Positions 16,435 to 24,405 of a stretch of 64,000 bases of DNA are shown in pieces (the stretch's first letter is position 1; each line of letters starts with the position of its first letter). Position numbers and translations under genes: made by a program. The notes under the pieces are model-generated. The model saw only the letters and a program-made list of their open reading frames with translations, was not told the DNA's origin and searched no databases. Source of the stretch: Palsa-883 sp963826975 (GTDB lineage: Bacteria > Pseudomonadota > Alphaproteobacteria > Acetobacterales > Acetobacteraceae); NCBI GenBank assembly GCA_963826975.1, contig CAWGZJ010000003.1, forward strand, positions 186,001 through 250,000, read 5' to 3'.

Positions 16435-17355
16435 ATGAGGGGGGTGCGCGTGCCGATCTGGATCCCGGTGACGGTTTCGGCGGCGCTGTTCCAGTGCTGG
16501 CGCACCGCCATGCAGCAGAAGCTGCGGCATCTGCTGTCGGTGAATGGCGCCGGGTTTGTCCGATTTCTGTATGGCGCGCCGACCGCGCTGGTGTTGCTGA
16601 TCGGCGCCTTGTTGGCGACCGGTGCGAAACTGCCCGCGTTGACCGCGTGGACGGTGCTGTGGGCGACGGTTGGCGGGCTGACACAGATCCTGGCCACCAA
16701 CCTGCTGATCATGGCGTTCGGCTTTCGCAATTTCGCCGTCGGCACCGCCTATTCCAAGACCGAGGCGGCGCAAAGCGCGGCGGTCGCCTGGGTCCTGCTG
16801 CGCGAGACGATCCGCCCGGTTGCCATTGCCGGCATTTGCGTCGGGTTGTGCGGCGTCATGACGCTGTCGCTGGCCGGGCGCGGATTGAAGCCGCGCGATG
16901 TGCTGGCGGCGACCGTGCACCCGGCGGCGCTGTGCGGGCTGGGTGCCGGGTTCCTGTTCGCCTTCACGACGGTGTTCATCAAACTCGGCAACCAGTCGGT
17001 GGCCGCGCCCAGCGTGTTCGTCCGCGCGCTGTTCGTGCTGGTGCTGACCAACACGCTGCAAACGCTGATGCAGGGCGCCTGGCTGGCGTGGCGCGAACCG
17101 GCGGAGCTGCGCAAGGCGTTCACCACCTGGCGCAGTTCGTCGCTGGTCGGCACGCTGTCGGCATGCGGCTCCGCGTGCTGGTTCACCGCGTTTGCGATGA
17201 CCGAGGTGGCGTTGGTGCGCTCGGTCGGTCAGGTCGAGATCGTGTTCACCCTGCTGTTCAGCCGGTTCTACCTGAAGGAGACGCTGCGGCGGGGCGACGT
17301 TGCCGGGCTGATCCTGGTGGTCGGCGGCGTGCTACTCATTGTGGCCGGGAGCTGA
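16435..17355 (+). CDS. EamA/DMT-superfamily transporter
   Basis: A 306-residue inner-membrane protein with about ten hydrophobic segments arranged as two EamA repeats. Typical end sequences include AVGTAYSKTEAAQSAAVAWV in repeat one and EIVFTLLFSRFYLKETLRRG, followed by DVAGLILVVGGVLLIV, at the end of repeat two. Drug/metabolite transporters of this type export amino acids, nucleosides or other metabolites; the substrate cannot be inferred. ATG 16435 is used; GTGs at 16444 and 16450 are alternatives. Its 3' end overlaps the convergent small gene by 20 bases. Confidence 0.85.
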   Translation: MRGVRVPIWIPVTVSAALFQCWRTAMQQKLRHLLSVNGAGFVRFLYGAPTALVLLIGALLATGAKLPALTAWTVLWATVGGLTQILATNLLIMAFGFRNFAVGTAYSKTEAAQSAAVAWVLLRETIRPVAIAGICVGLCGVMTLSLAGRGLKPRDVLAATVHPAALCGLGAGFLFAFTTVFIKLGNQSVAAPSVFVRALFVLVLTNTLQTLMQGAWLAWREPAELRKAFTTWRSSSLVGTLSACGSACWFTAFAMTEVALVRSVGQVEIVFTLLFSRFYLKETLRRGDVAGLILVVGGVLLIVAGS

Positions 17356-17587
17356 CCGGCGGCGTTCGGGTGATCCGCAATTCGGTGCGGATTTCCTCGG
17401 CCAGCAGTGGGTTCGCGCGGCGGATCTGGCCGGCACGCAGAGTGCTGGCGATGTCGGGCCGCCCCTGCATCTCCCAGGCTTCGAGGAACAGCAGGTCGCT
17501 GATCGCGGTCTCGTCCGGGGCGGCACGCAACGCCCGGCGCACCGCCTCGGTCAGCGGTCGGTGCCAAACTTCCGCATTGGGTGACAT
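17336..17587 (-). CDS. Small hypothetical protein, 83 aa
   Basis: An 83-residue soluble, largely helical protein beginning MSPNAEVWHRPLTEAVRRAL and containing ISDLLFLEAWEMQGRPDIAS. The start at 17587 is chosen because GGGGGAGGT stands 8 bases upstream, a strong ribosome site; a longer frame to 17671 lacks one. No family is recognised. It lies between ahcY and the convergent EamA gene on the ahcY strand, so it could be co-transcribed with ahcY (109-base gap). Confidence 0.55.
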   Translation of the reverse strand: MSPNAEVWHRPLTEAVRRALRAAPDETAISDLLFLEAWEMQGRPDIASTLRAGQIRRANPLLAEEIRTELRITRTPPVSSRPQ

Positions 17588-17697
17588 TGCCCCCACCTCC
17601 CCCTGTTTCGTCGGCACTGAGCTAGGGAGGTGGAGGCCGCTTCGCCATCCCCCGGCGTGTGACCGGGGCATGAAATCGACGTGGGGTGAACGAAAGG

Positions 17698-19011
17698 TTA
17701 ATATCGGTACAAATCGTGCTTGAACGGTCCCGCGGCGTTCACGCCGAGATAGGTCGCCTGCTTGTCGCTGAGCTTCGTGAGATTGGCGCCGACCTTGGCG
17801 AGGTGCAGGGCTGCGACCTTCTCATCGAGCTGCTTCGGCAGGGTGTAGACCTGCCGTTCGTATTTGCCGGTGGGCGCGTTGAACAGCTCGATCTGGGCAA
17901 GCACCTGGTTGGTGAAGCTGGCGCTCATCACGAAACTGGGATGCCCGGTGGCGTTGCCCAGGTTCACCAGGCGGCCCTCGGACAGCACGATCAGCCGCTT
18001 GCCGTCGGGAAACACCACCTCGTCCACCTGCGGCTTGATGTTGTCCCATTTGTAGTTGCGCAGGGCGTCGACCTGGATCTCGGAGTCGAAGTGGCCGATG
18101 TTGCAGACGATGGCGCGGTGCTTCATCGCGCGCATGTGCTCGATGGTGATCACATCCACGTTGCCGGTGGCGGTGACGAAGATGTCGCCGATCGGCGCGG
18201 CGTCGGTCATGGTGACGACCTGGTAGCCTTCCATCGCCGCCTGCAGCGCGCAGATGGGATCGACCTCGGTGACCATGACGCGGCAGCCGGCGTTGCGCAA
18301 GGACGCGGCGGAGCCCTTGCCGACGTCGCCGAAGCCGTTCACCACGGCGATTTTGCCGGCCATCATCACGTCAGTGCCGCGGCGGATGCCGTCGACGAGT
18401 GATTCACGGCAGCCATACAGGTTGTCGAACTTGGACTTGGTGACGCTGTCGTTGACGTTGATCGCCGGGGTCAGCAACTGGCCGTCGCGCGCCATGTCGC
18501 GCAGGCGGTGCACGCCGGTGGTGGTTTCTTCCGAGACGCCGCGCACATCGGCCAGCATCGCCGGGTATTTCTGGTGCATCAGCAGCGTCAGGTCGCCGCC
18601 GTCATCCAGGATCATGTTGGGCGTCCAGTTATCAGGCCCGCGGACGGTCTGCTCGATGCACCACCAGAATTCCTCGTCGTTCATGCCTTTCCAGGCGAAC
18701 ACCGGCACGCCGGCTGCGGCGACACCGGCGGCGGCGTGGTCCTGGGTGGAGAAGATGTTGCACGAGGACCAGCGCACCGTGGCGCCGAGCTCCTGAAGGG
18801 TCTCGATCAGCACCGCGGTCTGGATGGTCATGTGCAGGCAGCCGGCGATGCGCGCGCCGGCGAGTGGCTTGGATTTGCCGTATTCCGCGCGGGTTGCCAT
18901 CAGGCCGGGCATCTCGTCCTCGGCCATGGAGATTTCCTTGCGGCCCCACTCGGCGAGCGAGATGTCCTTCACCTTGTAGTCGGGCACCTTGTAGTCGTGG
19001 GTCGTCGGCAT
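17698..19011 (-). CDS. ahcY: Adenosylhomocysteinase (SAH hydrolase)
   Basis: A 437-residue NAD+-dependent enzyme that reversibly splits S-adenosylhomocysteine into homocysteine and adenosine, closing the SAM methylation cycle. The family features are complete: GCLHMTIQTAVLIETL, SSCNIFSTQDHAAA, the substrate-binding Asn/Lys/Asp region, the NAD-binding NGFGDVGKGSAASL, CNIGHFDSEIQ and the C-terminal PFKHDLYRY. Methionine 19011 starts the conserved N-terminus. The open frame continues 114 codons further upstream through a decayed toxin gene, but that is not part of the enzyme. An AT-rich palindrome upstream is a candidate operator. Several methyltransferases in the window would depend on this enzyme. 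Confidence 0.97.
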   Translation of the reverse strand: MPTTHDYKVPDYKVKDISLAEWGRKEISMAEDEMPGLMATRAEYGKSKPLAGARIAGCLHMTIQTAVLIETLQELGATVRWSSCNIFSTQDHAAAGVAAAGVPVFAWKGMNDEEFWWCIEQTVRGPDNWTPNMILDDGGDLTLLMHQKYPAMLADVRGVSEETTTGVHRLRDMARDGQLLTPAINVNDSVTKSKFDNLYGCRESLVDGIRRGTDVMMAGKIAVVNGFGDVGKGSAASLRNAGCRVMVTEVDPICALQAAMEGYQVVTMTDAAPIGDIFVTATGNVDVITIEHMRAMKHRAIVCNIGHFDSEIQVDALRNYKWDNIKPQVDEVVFPDGKRLIVLSEGRLVNLGNATGHPSFVMSASFTNQVLAQIELFNAPTGKYERQVYTLPKQLDEKVAALHLAKVGANLTKLSDKQATYLGVNAAGPFKHDLYRY

Positions 19012-19039
19012 TGGGGGCGCTCCTGCGGGGTCGGCGGGG

Positions 19040-19062
19040 CTATATAAAGATATCTGCATGTG
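19040..19062 (-). promoter_or_regulatory. Candidate SAM/SAH-regulator operator upstream of ahcY
   Basis: TATATAAAGATATCTGCATG is an AT-rich island in GC-rich DNA about 30-50 bases before the ahcY start, centred on the perfect palindrome AGATATCT. It resembles, from memory, the operators of ArsR-type regulators of methionine/SAM genes in alphaproteobacteria. The right half-site is degenerate, so this is tentative. It could also include the promoter -10. Confidence 0.4.
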
Positions 19063-19179
19063 TGCAAGTCCGAAATTCGGCGGACCCCGAGGGCTGCACT
19101 TCTCGACGTGCTGGGTGGAATGCTGGGGAAGGCGACAGCGCGATCGGATAAAGGAAGGTGGGTCGGCAGCACGCCTGCG

Positions 19180-19290
19180 GGGCGGAGGCACGGCGCGGAG
19201 ACCGCGAACAGCCTGCGGACGGTCGCGCTCTGCGTAGTGATCGCGAAGGCCCCGAACCTGTCGCCGGGCCTCCGGCGTGAAGGCGATCAA
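19180..19290 (-). pseudogene. Remnant of a RelE/ParE-type toxin
   Basis: From TTG 19290, overlapping the antitoxin stop as TTGA, the frame reads IAFTPEARRQVRGLRDHYAE then RDRPQAVRGLRA. This is the usual N-terminus of ParE toxins. After that the similarity ends and no toxin C-terminus follows in any frame. No stop intervenes before ahcY, so the remnant is in frame with it. Probably truncated or frameshifted and inactive. Confidence 0.5.
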
Positions 19291-19478
19291 CGGCGCGGCG
19301 CGGCCCTGCGATGTGGCTTGGCCGCGCGCTTGGCCTCGAGCTGGGCGATGCACTCATCCAGCTCGCGCACGACCTCCTCGCCGTCCACGATCTGCCCGGC
19401 GGCAAGCTGCGCCTCGCTCTCGGCAAGAGCCTCACGCCACCCGGCGGGGGCGATGGTGGGGGGTGGTGTGTCGTCCAC
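19287..19478 (-). CDS. Putative antitoxin of a decayed ParE-type module
   Basis: A 63-residue protein from GTG 19478. Its helical middle, WREALAESEAQLAAGQIVDG followed by EEVVRELDECIAQLEAKR, is typical of small antitoxins paired with RelE/ParE toxins, and it has a basic C-terminal tail. It overlaps the toxin remnant by four bases. With the toxin broken, it may persist only as a neutral relic or as a regulator of other toxins. No DNA-binding ribbon is clearly visible. Confidence 0.5.
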   Translation of the reverse strand: MDDTPPPTIAPAGWREALAESEAQLAAGQIVDGEEVVRELDECIAQLEAKRAAKPHRRAAPRR

Positions 19479-19756
19479 TGGGTGACAATATGGAAACCCG
19501 ACCGGGCGATCCAGTGCTGATCAGGCGCGTGTCTCAGACGAAAATTTTTTCCGTTTGACTGACTTCTTCTTGCCCAACTAACGCGTCGATCTCGGCCGCT
19601 GTCCCCTCGATGCGCTTAGCCTTAATATTTTACCGACGCGGCCGCGGCGGGGGCCTACGCTGTCAGGTCGCAGGAGCCGTTCGCGCTGGACACGCGACTG
19701 CATCCACCGGTGACACCGTGAAGGTGGCTTGGGCGGCGTGCTGAGCAAGCAAGTAA

Positions 19757-19924
19757 TTTAACCGCAAATGACGCAAATGGGTCCGTGCTGAACCGGACTT
19801 CCGAGCTGGACCTTAGCTTTCCGTTGGCTTGACGATCGACTTCGACAACTCATGTCCGGAAAATTGAATGAATAGCTCGGTCGCTGGTGCGGCCACCGGC
19901 CCATTTGCGTCATTTGCGGTTAAA
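19757..19924. repeat. Long palindromic element with 24-bp arms; only feature of the 19479-20093 gap
   Basis: TTTAACCGCAAATGACGCAA plus ATGG at 19757-19780 is repeated exactly in inverse at 19901-19924, with 120 bases between. The rest of the 615-base gap between the antitoxin and hemB holds no supportable gene. The arms use words (CGCAAATGACGCAAATG) of a kind seen in palindromic repeats of unrelated bacteria. Confidence 0.85.
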
Positions 19925-20093
19925 AAGCCTTCTTCACCAAGCCGTTCCAACGGCCATGCGGTAAAGGTTGCAAAACCACGCCGGCATCCAATGTCCATCG
20001 CCGGCCCGGTAGCCAACCACGCTCATTTGCGATCGTCCCAGTGCTGCGCCTATCTTGCGCGCCCCTCGGGGCATTGCCCAAGGAGGCCCGCGC

Positions 20094-21068
20094 ATGGTTC
20101 CCGCGTTCCCGCTGACCCGCTTCCGCCGGCTGCGCTCCACCCAGGCGTTGCGCGACCTGGTGCAGGAAACCACCGTTACGCTCAACGACCTGATCTATCC
20201 GATCTTCGTCGAGGAGGAGTTGGACGATTTCGCGCCGGTCGACAGCATGCCCGGCGTCTTCCGCATCCCGGAGCGCAAGCTGGCGGCGACCGTGAAGCAG
20301 ATCGCCGGCGCCGGCGTCCGCGCGCTGATGCTGTTCGGCGTGTCGCATCACAAGGACGCTGATGGTAGCGACTCGTGGAACCCGAAGGGCCTGCTGGCGC
20401 GGATGATCCAACGCGCCAAGGAGGCGGCGCCGGGTCTGGTGGTGATCTCCGACACCTGCTTCTGCGAATACACCTCGCACGGGCATTGCGGCGTGATCGC
20501 GCAGGGCGACGTGCACAACGACCACACGATCGAGAACCTCGCCCGCCAGGCGGTGGTTGCGGCGAAGGCGGGGGCGGACATGATCGCGCCGTCCGCGATG
20601 ATGGACGGCCAGGTGGCGGCGATCCGCCATGCGCTGGACGGCAACGGGTTCGAGAGCACGCCGATCATGGCGTATTCGTCGAAGTTCGCGTCGGCGTTCT
20701 ACGGACCGTTCCGGGCCGCCGCGGGTTGCGATCTTCAGGGCGACCGCAAGGCCTATCAGTTGAACCCATTCAATGGCCGCGAGGCGCTGCGCGAGTCGCT
20801 GTCGGATGAGGCAGAGGGTGCCGATATCCTGATGGTGAAGCCCGGCATGCCGTATCTGGACGTGCTGGCCCGGGTGCGCCAGCAGACGCTGCTGCCGATC
20901 GCGGCGTATCAAGTCAGCGGCGAGTACGCGATGATCAAGTTCGCCGCGCAGGCCGGCGCGATCGATGAGGCTCGGGTGGTGCGGGAAGCGCTCGGCGCGT
21001 TCAAGCGCGCTGGGGCTGACCTGATCCTGACGTACTTCGCCATGGACATCGCCCGGCAGGGTTTTTGA
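20094..21068 (+). CDS. hemB: Delta-aminolevulinic acid dehydratase (porphobilinogen synthase)
   Basis: A 324-residue cytoplasmic enzyme condensing two 5-aminolevulinates to porphobilinogen in tetrapyrrole synthesis. The Zn-type cysteine triad is present in DTCFCEYTSHGHCG (120-133). Both active-site lysines are present, in AYSSKFASAFYGPFR and MVKPGMPYLD. The start ATG 20094 has AAGGAGG seven bases upstream. The cysteine cluster indicates a Zn-dependent rather than Mg-only enzyme. An SDR gene follows 76 bases downstream on the same strand. Confidence 0.97.
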   Translation: MVPAFPLTRFRRLRSTQALRDLVQETTVTLNDLIYPIFVEEELDDFAPVDSMPGVFRIPERKLAATVKQIAGAGVRALMLFGVSHHKDADGSDSWNPKGLLARMIQRAKEAAPGLVVISDTCFCEYTSHGHCGVIAQGDVHNDHTIENLARQAVVAAKAGADMIAPSAMMDGQVAAIRHALDGNGFESTPIMAYSSKFASAFYGPFRAAAGCDLQGDRKAYQLNPFNGREALRESLSDEAEGADILMVKPGMPYLDVLARVRQQTLLPIAAYQVSGEYAMIKFAAQAGAIDEARVVREALGAFKRAGADLILTYFAMDIARQGF

Positions 21069-21144
21069 GTTCCCGGGTTTTTGAGTCATGGGGCTATGAC
21101 GCCGGGGCTGTTGAGCCCAGCGCTACCAGCGGAGAGCAAATCAG

Positions 21145-21882
21145 ATGGCCGAGCGGCAACGCGTCCTTCTGCTGACCGGGGCCAGCCGCGGCATCGGTCA
21201 TGCCACGGTGAAAACGTTCAGCGACAACGGCTGGCGGGTGCTGACGATCTCGCGCCAGCCGTTCGATCCGCGCTGCCCGTGGGAGGGCGGGGCGAAGAAT
21301 CACATCCAGCTCGATCTGTCGGACATGGCGCTGGTGCAGGCCGAGATGCCGCGGCTGCGCGACATCGTGGGTGAGGGGCTGGACGCGTTGATCAACAACG
21401 CCGCGGTGTCGCCGAAGCGGCCGGATGGCGGGAAGATCTCGACGGTCGAGATGAACTACGCCGACTGGCTGCACGTGTTCAACGTGAACTTCTTCGCTTG
21501 CCTGGCGCTGGTGCAGGGGTTGCGCGTGCCGTTGGAGGCGGCGCGTGGGACGGTGGTGAACATGAGCTCGATCGTGGGGTCGCGGGTGCATCCGTTTGCC
21601 TCGGCGGCTTATGCGACCTCGAAGGCTGCGCTGTGGGCGCTGACGCGGGAGTTGGCGGCGGATTTCGGACGGGTTGGCGTGCGGGTGAACGCGGTGTCGC
21701 CGGGCGAGATCGACACGGGGATTTTGTCGCCGGGAACCGAGGCGATCGTCGATCGCGATATTCCGCTGCATCGGCTGGGCAAGCCTAAGGAGGTTGCGGA
21801 TTTGTTGCTGTTTCTGTGCTCGCAGACCGCGAGTTACATTTCGGGGTCGGAGATTCACATTGATGGCGGGCAGCGGGTGTAG
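21145..21882 (+). CDS. SDR-family oxidoreductase
   Basis: A 245-residue classical short-chain dehydrogenase/reductase. It has the cofactor motif TGASRGIGHATV (12-23), NNAAVS, the catalytic Ser in NMSSIVGSR, the YATSKAAL Tyr/Lys pair and the SPGEIDTGI loop. The C-terminus ISGSEIHIDGG is the usual one. NAD(P)H-dependent alcohol/ketone conversion is expected; the substrate is not evident. It is probably co-transcribed with hemB, though no functional link is obvious. Confidence 0.9.
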   Translation: MAERQRVLLLTGASRGIGHATVKTFSDNGWRVLTISRQPFDPRCPWEGGAKNHIQLDLSDMALVQAEMPRLRDIVGEGLDALINNAAVSPKRPDGGKISTVEMNYADWLHVFNVNFFACLALVQGLRVPLEAARGTVVNMSSIVGSRVHPFASAAYATSKAALWALTRELAADFGRVGVRVNAVSPGEIDTGILSPGTEAIVDRDIPLHRLGKPKEVADLLLFLCSQTASYISGSEIHIDGGQRV

Positions 21883-22007
21883 GGTGGTCGCTCGCCCTGC
21901 CTCCCTGGCACCGATCGCAGACGGGAGGTCGAAATCGCCCCGTGACGTTTGGGCTTGCCGCGGCCCGCTCTGAATCGTGCTACAGGCCAGATTCTGGAAA
22001 GGTACTT

Positions 22008-22187
22008 ATGGCGAAACCCGAAACCCGATCGATCTTCGATCTCCCCCTCGATGAAGCCACGGAGGCGGCGGCAGATGCCGCTGCTGATGCGGAAATTGAG
22101 ACAGGCAAAGGCGTGCCACACGAGCGTGTGCGCAAGTGGCTGTTGAAGGTGGCCAAAGGCGAGAGAGTTCCGCCGCCCGAAGCCTGA
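22008..22187 (+). CDS. Antitoxin of a RelE/ParE-type TA pair
   Basis: A 59-residue protein starting MAKPETRSIFDLPLDEATEA and ending in a PHERVRKWLLKVAKGERVPP stretch. This pattern is shared by antitoxins that precede RelE/ParE toxins. ATG 22008 is preceded by GGAAAGG. It ends 9 bases before the toxin start. It should bind and neutralise the toxin and probably represses the pair's own transcription; no clear operator was identified. Confidence 0.75.
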   Translation: MAKPETRSIFDLPLDEATEAAADAAADAEIETGKGVPHERVRKWLLKVAKGERVPPPEA

Positions 22188-22196
22188 CATTAGCGT

Positions 22197-22472
22197 GTGA
22201 TCTGGTCACCGTCGGCACTCCGGGAAGTCGCGCGCGCAACCGACTACCTCATGGACTTCAATCCAAGGGCCGCCAAAGAGCTTGCCGAAGGTTTGGTTCT
22301 TGCCGGCGACAGCCTTGCGCATTTCCCGCATCGCGGGCGGCGCGTATCCAATACTGACATGCGCGAGTTGGTGACGGCGTATCCCTACATTATTCGATAT
22401 CGCATCGTCCGCGATGATGTGGTGCGCATCCTGCGTTTGCGTCACACCTCGCGCCGGCCGACAAATCCCTGA
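22197..22472 (+). CDS. RelE/ParE-superfamily toxin
   Basis: A 91-residue toxin from GTG 22197. The sequence IWSPSALREVARATDYL opens the fold. HFPHRGRRV and MRELVTAYPYIIRYRI form the beta-sheet core, and VVRILRLRHTSRRPTNP ends it. The Arg-rich terminus and R..YPYIIRYR pattern are characteristic of ParE/RelE toxins, which poison gyrase or cleave ribosome-bound mRNA; which of these applies is not decidable here. Unlike the locus at 19.2 kb, this module appears intact. Confidence 0.85.
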   Translation: MIWSPSALREVARATDYLMDFNPRAAKELAEGLVLAGDSLAHFPHRGRRVSNTDMRELVTAYPYIIRYRIVRDDVVRILRLRHTSRRPTNP

Positions 22473-22565
22473 TGATCGAGGTGGGACCGGGTTTGCTGGT
22501 CTGCGTATCAAGCCAGACGTTGTACTCGGCGCCCGAACGATCGGCGCTCTGCCCGCACGTACTTC

Positions 22566-22644
22566 ATCCACGCCGGCGTCCACAACTGTAGTGGTCGCAC
22601 GAAGGCAAGTCGTGGATGCCGGCATGCGCCGGCATGACGGGGGG
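22566..22644. repeat. Dispersed palindromic repeat, family 3, copy 1
   Basis: Contains AAGTCGTGGATGCCGGCATG followed by CGCCGGCATGACGGGG, with a weaker inverse half (CCGGCGTCCACAACT) on the left. It lies between the toxin and rho genes, which are convergent. Other copies are near 31069, 44081 and 53309. Confidence 0.75.
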
Positions 22645-22647
22645 TCG

Positions 22648-23922
22648 TCAGGTATTCATTGCGTCGAAGAAATCGTTGTTCGTCTTGCTGTATTTCAGCT
22701 TGTCCAGCAGGAACTCCATCGCGTCCACGGTACCCATCGGGTTCAGGATACGGCGCAGCACCCACATCTTCGATAGCGTGCCCTTCTCGACCAGCAGCTC
22801 TTCCTTGCGGGTGCCCGACTTGGTGATGTCGATCGCCGGGAAGGTGCGCTTGTCGGACAGCTTGCGGTCCAGGATGATTTCCGAGTTGCCGGTGCCCTTG
22901 AACTCTTCGAAGATCACCTCATCCATGCGGCTGCCGGTGTCGATCAGCGCGGTGGCGATGATGGTCAGGCTGCCGCCCTCTTCAATGTTGCGGGCGGCGC
23001 CGAAGAAGCGCTTCGGCCGTTGCAGCGCGTTGGCGTCCACGCCGCCGGTCAGCACCTTGCCGGACGACGGCACCACCGTGTTGTAGGCGCGCGCCAGGCG
23101 GGTGATGCTGTCCAGCAGGATCACCACGTCGCGCTTGTGCTCGACCAGGCGCTTGGCCTTTTCCAGGACCATCTCGGTCACCTGGACATGGCGCGTGGCC
23201 GGTTCGTCGAAGGTCGAGGCGATCACCTCGCCCTTTACCGAGCGCACCATGTCGGTGACTTCCTCGGGCCGCTCGTCGATCAGCAGCACGATCAAGAAGA
23301 CTTCCGGATGGTTGGCGGCGATCGCGGTGGCGATGTTCTGCAGCATCACCGTCTTGCCGGTGCGCGGCGGCGCGACGATCAGCGCACGCTGGCCCTTGCC
23401 GACCGGGGAGATCAGGTCGATCACCCTCGGCGTGTAGTCCTTGGTGGGGCCCTTCGCGACCGATTGGAAGTTCTCGACCTCCATCTTCAGCCGTTCGTCG
23501 GGGTACAGCGGGGTGAGGTTGTCGAAGTTGATCCGGTGGCGCACCGCCTCGGGCGGCTCGAAGTTGACGGTGTCGACTTTCAGCAGCGCGAAGTAGCGCT
23601 CGCCGTCCTTGGGCGCGCGGATCTGGCCTTCGACCGAGTCGCCGGTGCGCAAACCGAACCGCCGCACCTGGGTGGGGCTGACATAGATGTCGTCCGGCCC
23701 GGGCAGGTAATTGGCCTCCGGGCTGCGCAGGAAGCCGAAGCCGTCGGGCAGGATTTCCAGCGTGCCTTCGCCGTGGATTGCCTGGTCGTTCTCGGCCAGG
23801 TTCTTCAGGATCGCGAACAGCATGTCCTGCTTGCGCAGGGACGAGGCGTTCTCGATCTGCAGGGATTCAGCGAAGCTCAGCAGGTCTGCTGGGGATTTGG
23901 CCTTGAGTTCGGCGAGATGCAT
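22648..23922 (-). CDS. rho: Transcription termination factor Rho
   Basis: A 424-residue hexameric RNA-dependent ATPase that ends transcription of untranslated RNA. The N-terminal helix MHLAELKAKSPADLLSFAES aligns with E. coli Rho. An OSB RNA-binding domain follows (LPDGFGFLRSP, YVSPTQVRRFGLRTGD). The ATPase core has Walker A APPRTGKT, the Walker B region VVILLDSITRLARAYN and the RNA-translocating SGKVLTGGVDANAL. ATG 23922 is preferred to an in-frame TTG at 23985 because it matches the family start. Upstream lies a hairpin array and an IS4-family element, which may affect the rho promoter region. Confidence 0.97.
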   Translation of the reverse strand: MHLAELKAKSPADLLSFAESLQIENASSLRKQDMLFAILKNLAENDQAIHGEGTLEILPDGFGFLRSPEANYLPGPDDIYVSPTQVRRFGLRTGDSVEGQIRAPKDGERYFALLKVDTVNFEPPEAVRHRINFDNLTPLYPDERLKMEVENFQSVAKGPTKDYTPRVIDLISPVGKGQRALIVAPPRTGKTVMLQNIATAIAANHPEVFLIVLLIDERPEEVTDMVRSVKGEVIASTFDEPATRHVQVTEMVLEKAKRLVEHKRDVVILLDSITRLARAYNTVVPSSGKVLTGGVDANALQRPKRFFGAARNIEEGGSLTIIATALIDTGSRMDEVIFEEFKGTGNSEIILDRKLSDKRTFPAIDITKSGTRKEELLVEKGTLSKMWVLRRILNPMGTVDAMEFLLDKLKYSKTNNDFFDAMNT

Positions 23923-24161
23923 CGTCGTGAGGTCGCTCTGATTGATGACGGAATTGGGCGGGGATGCCCGGTCTTCGGTCGCCAATTCATCGCAAGTGGA
24001 TGTCCGGTTGCCGATCCGTCTTTGGGATGTAAAGGCGGCGATTGATCGCCACGGAGAGGAGGGAAGCGCACCCTAGGCAGGCGTCTGACCCAGGTCAACG
24101 TGGGCCACATGGGCGCGGGGCGGGGCGGCGTCAACCCCCCGCCGGGCGAACCGAAGGAAGG

Positions 24162-24238
24162 CCAGGGGCTTTGCCCCTGGACCCCACCAAGGGGCGCTGC
24201 CCCTTGGAACCCCGCCAAGGGCGGAGCCCTTGGAACCC
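24162..24238. repeat. Array of three short G/C hairpins
   Basis: Three consecutive palindromes: CCAGGGGCTTTGCCCCTGG, CCAAGGGGCGCTGCCCCTTGG-like, and CCAAGGGCGGAGCCCTTGG. They lie in the divergent gap upstream of rho. The same style of sequence continues to the IS (GGGGCAAAGCCCC) and beyond it (CAGGGCAGCGCCCTG). It is a compound intergenic element that the IS has split. Confidence 0.8.
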
Positions 24239-24243
24239 GCCCG

Positions 24244-24364
24244 TTGTTTGGGGCACGGGAGGGGGGACTGGGCCGAGCCGGGCAGCCGCCCTCACGCGGG
24301 CCGATCGGCCCGCGTGAGGGCGGCTGCCCGGCTCGGCCCGTCCCCCCTCCCGTGCCCCAAACAA
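24244..24364. repeat. Near-perfect 120-bp palindrome
   Basis: The left arm from TTGTTTGGGGCACGGGAGGG runs to the centre GGGCCGATCGGCCC and returns as the exact inverse ending CCCGTGCCCCAAACAA. Only one base differs in the arms (ACTGGG against ACGGG). It can form a cruciform or a roughly 60-bp RNA hairpin. Confidence 0.9.
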
Positions 24365-24405
24365 AATGGATGATTCTAAAGGCTCCGCCTTTAGTGGGGG
24401 TCCAG

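Noticed and set aside
19012..19130. SAH or SAM riboswitch upstream of ahcY
   Set aside because: The expected conserved stems and core could not be laid out. The AT-rich palindrome suggests protein control instead.
23923..23985. Upstream TTG start for Rho
   Set aside because: It would add 21 residues with no counterpart in Rho. ATG 23922 aligns with the family N-terminus.
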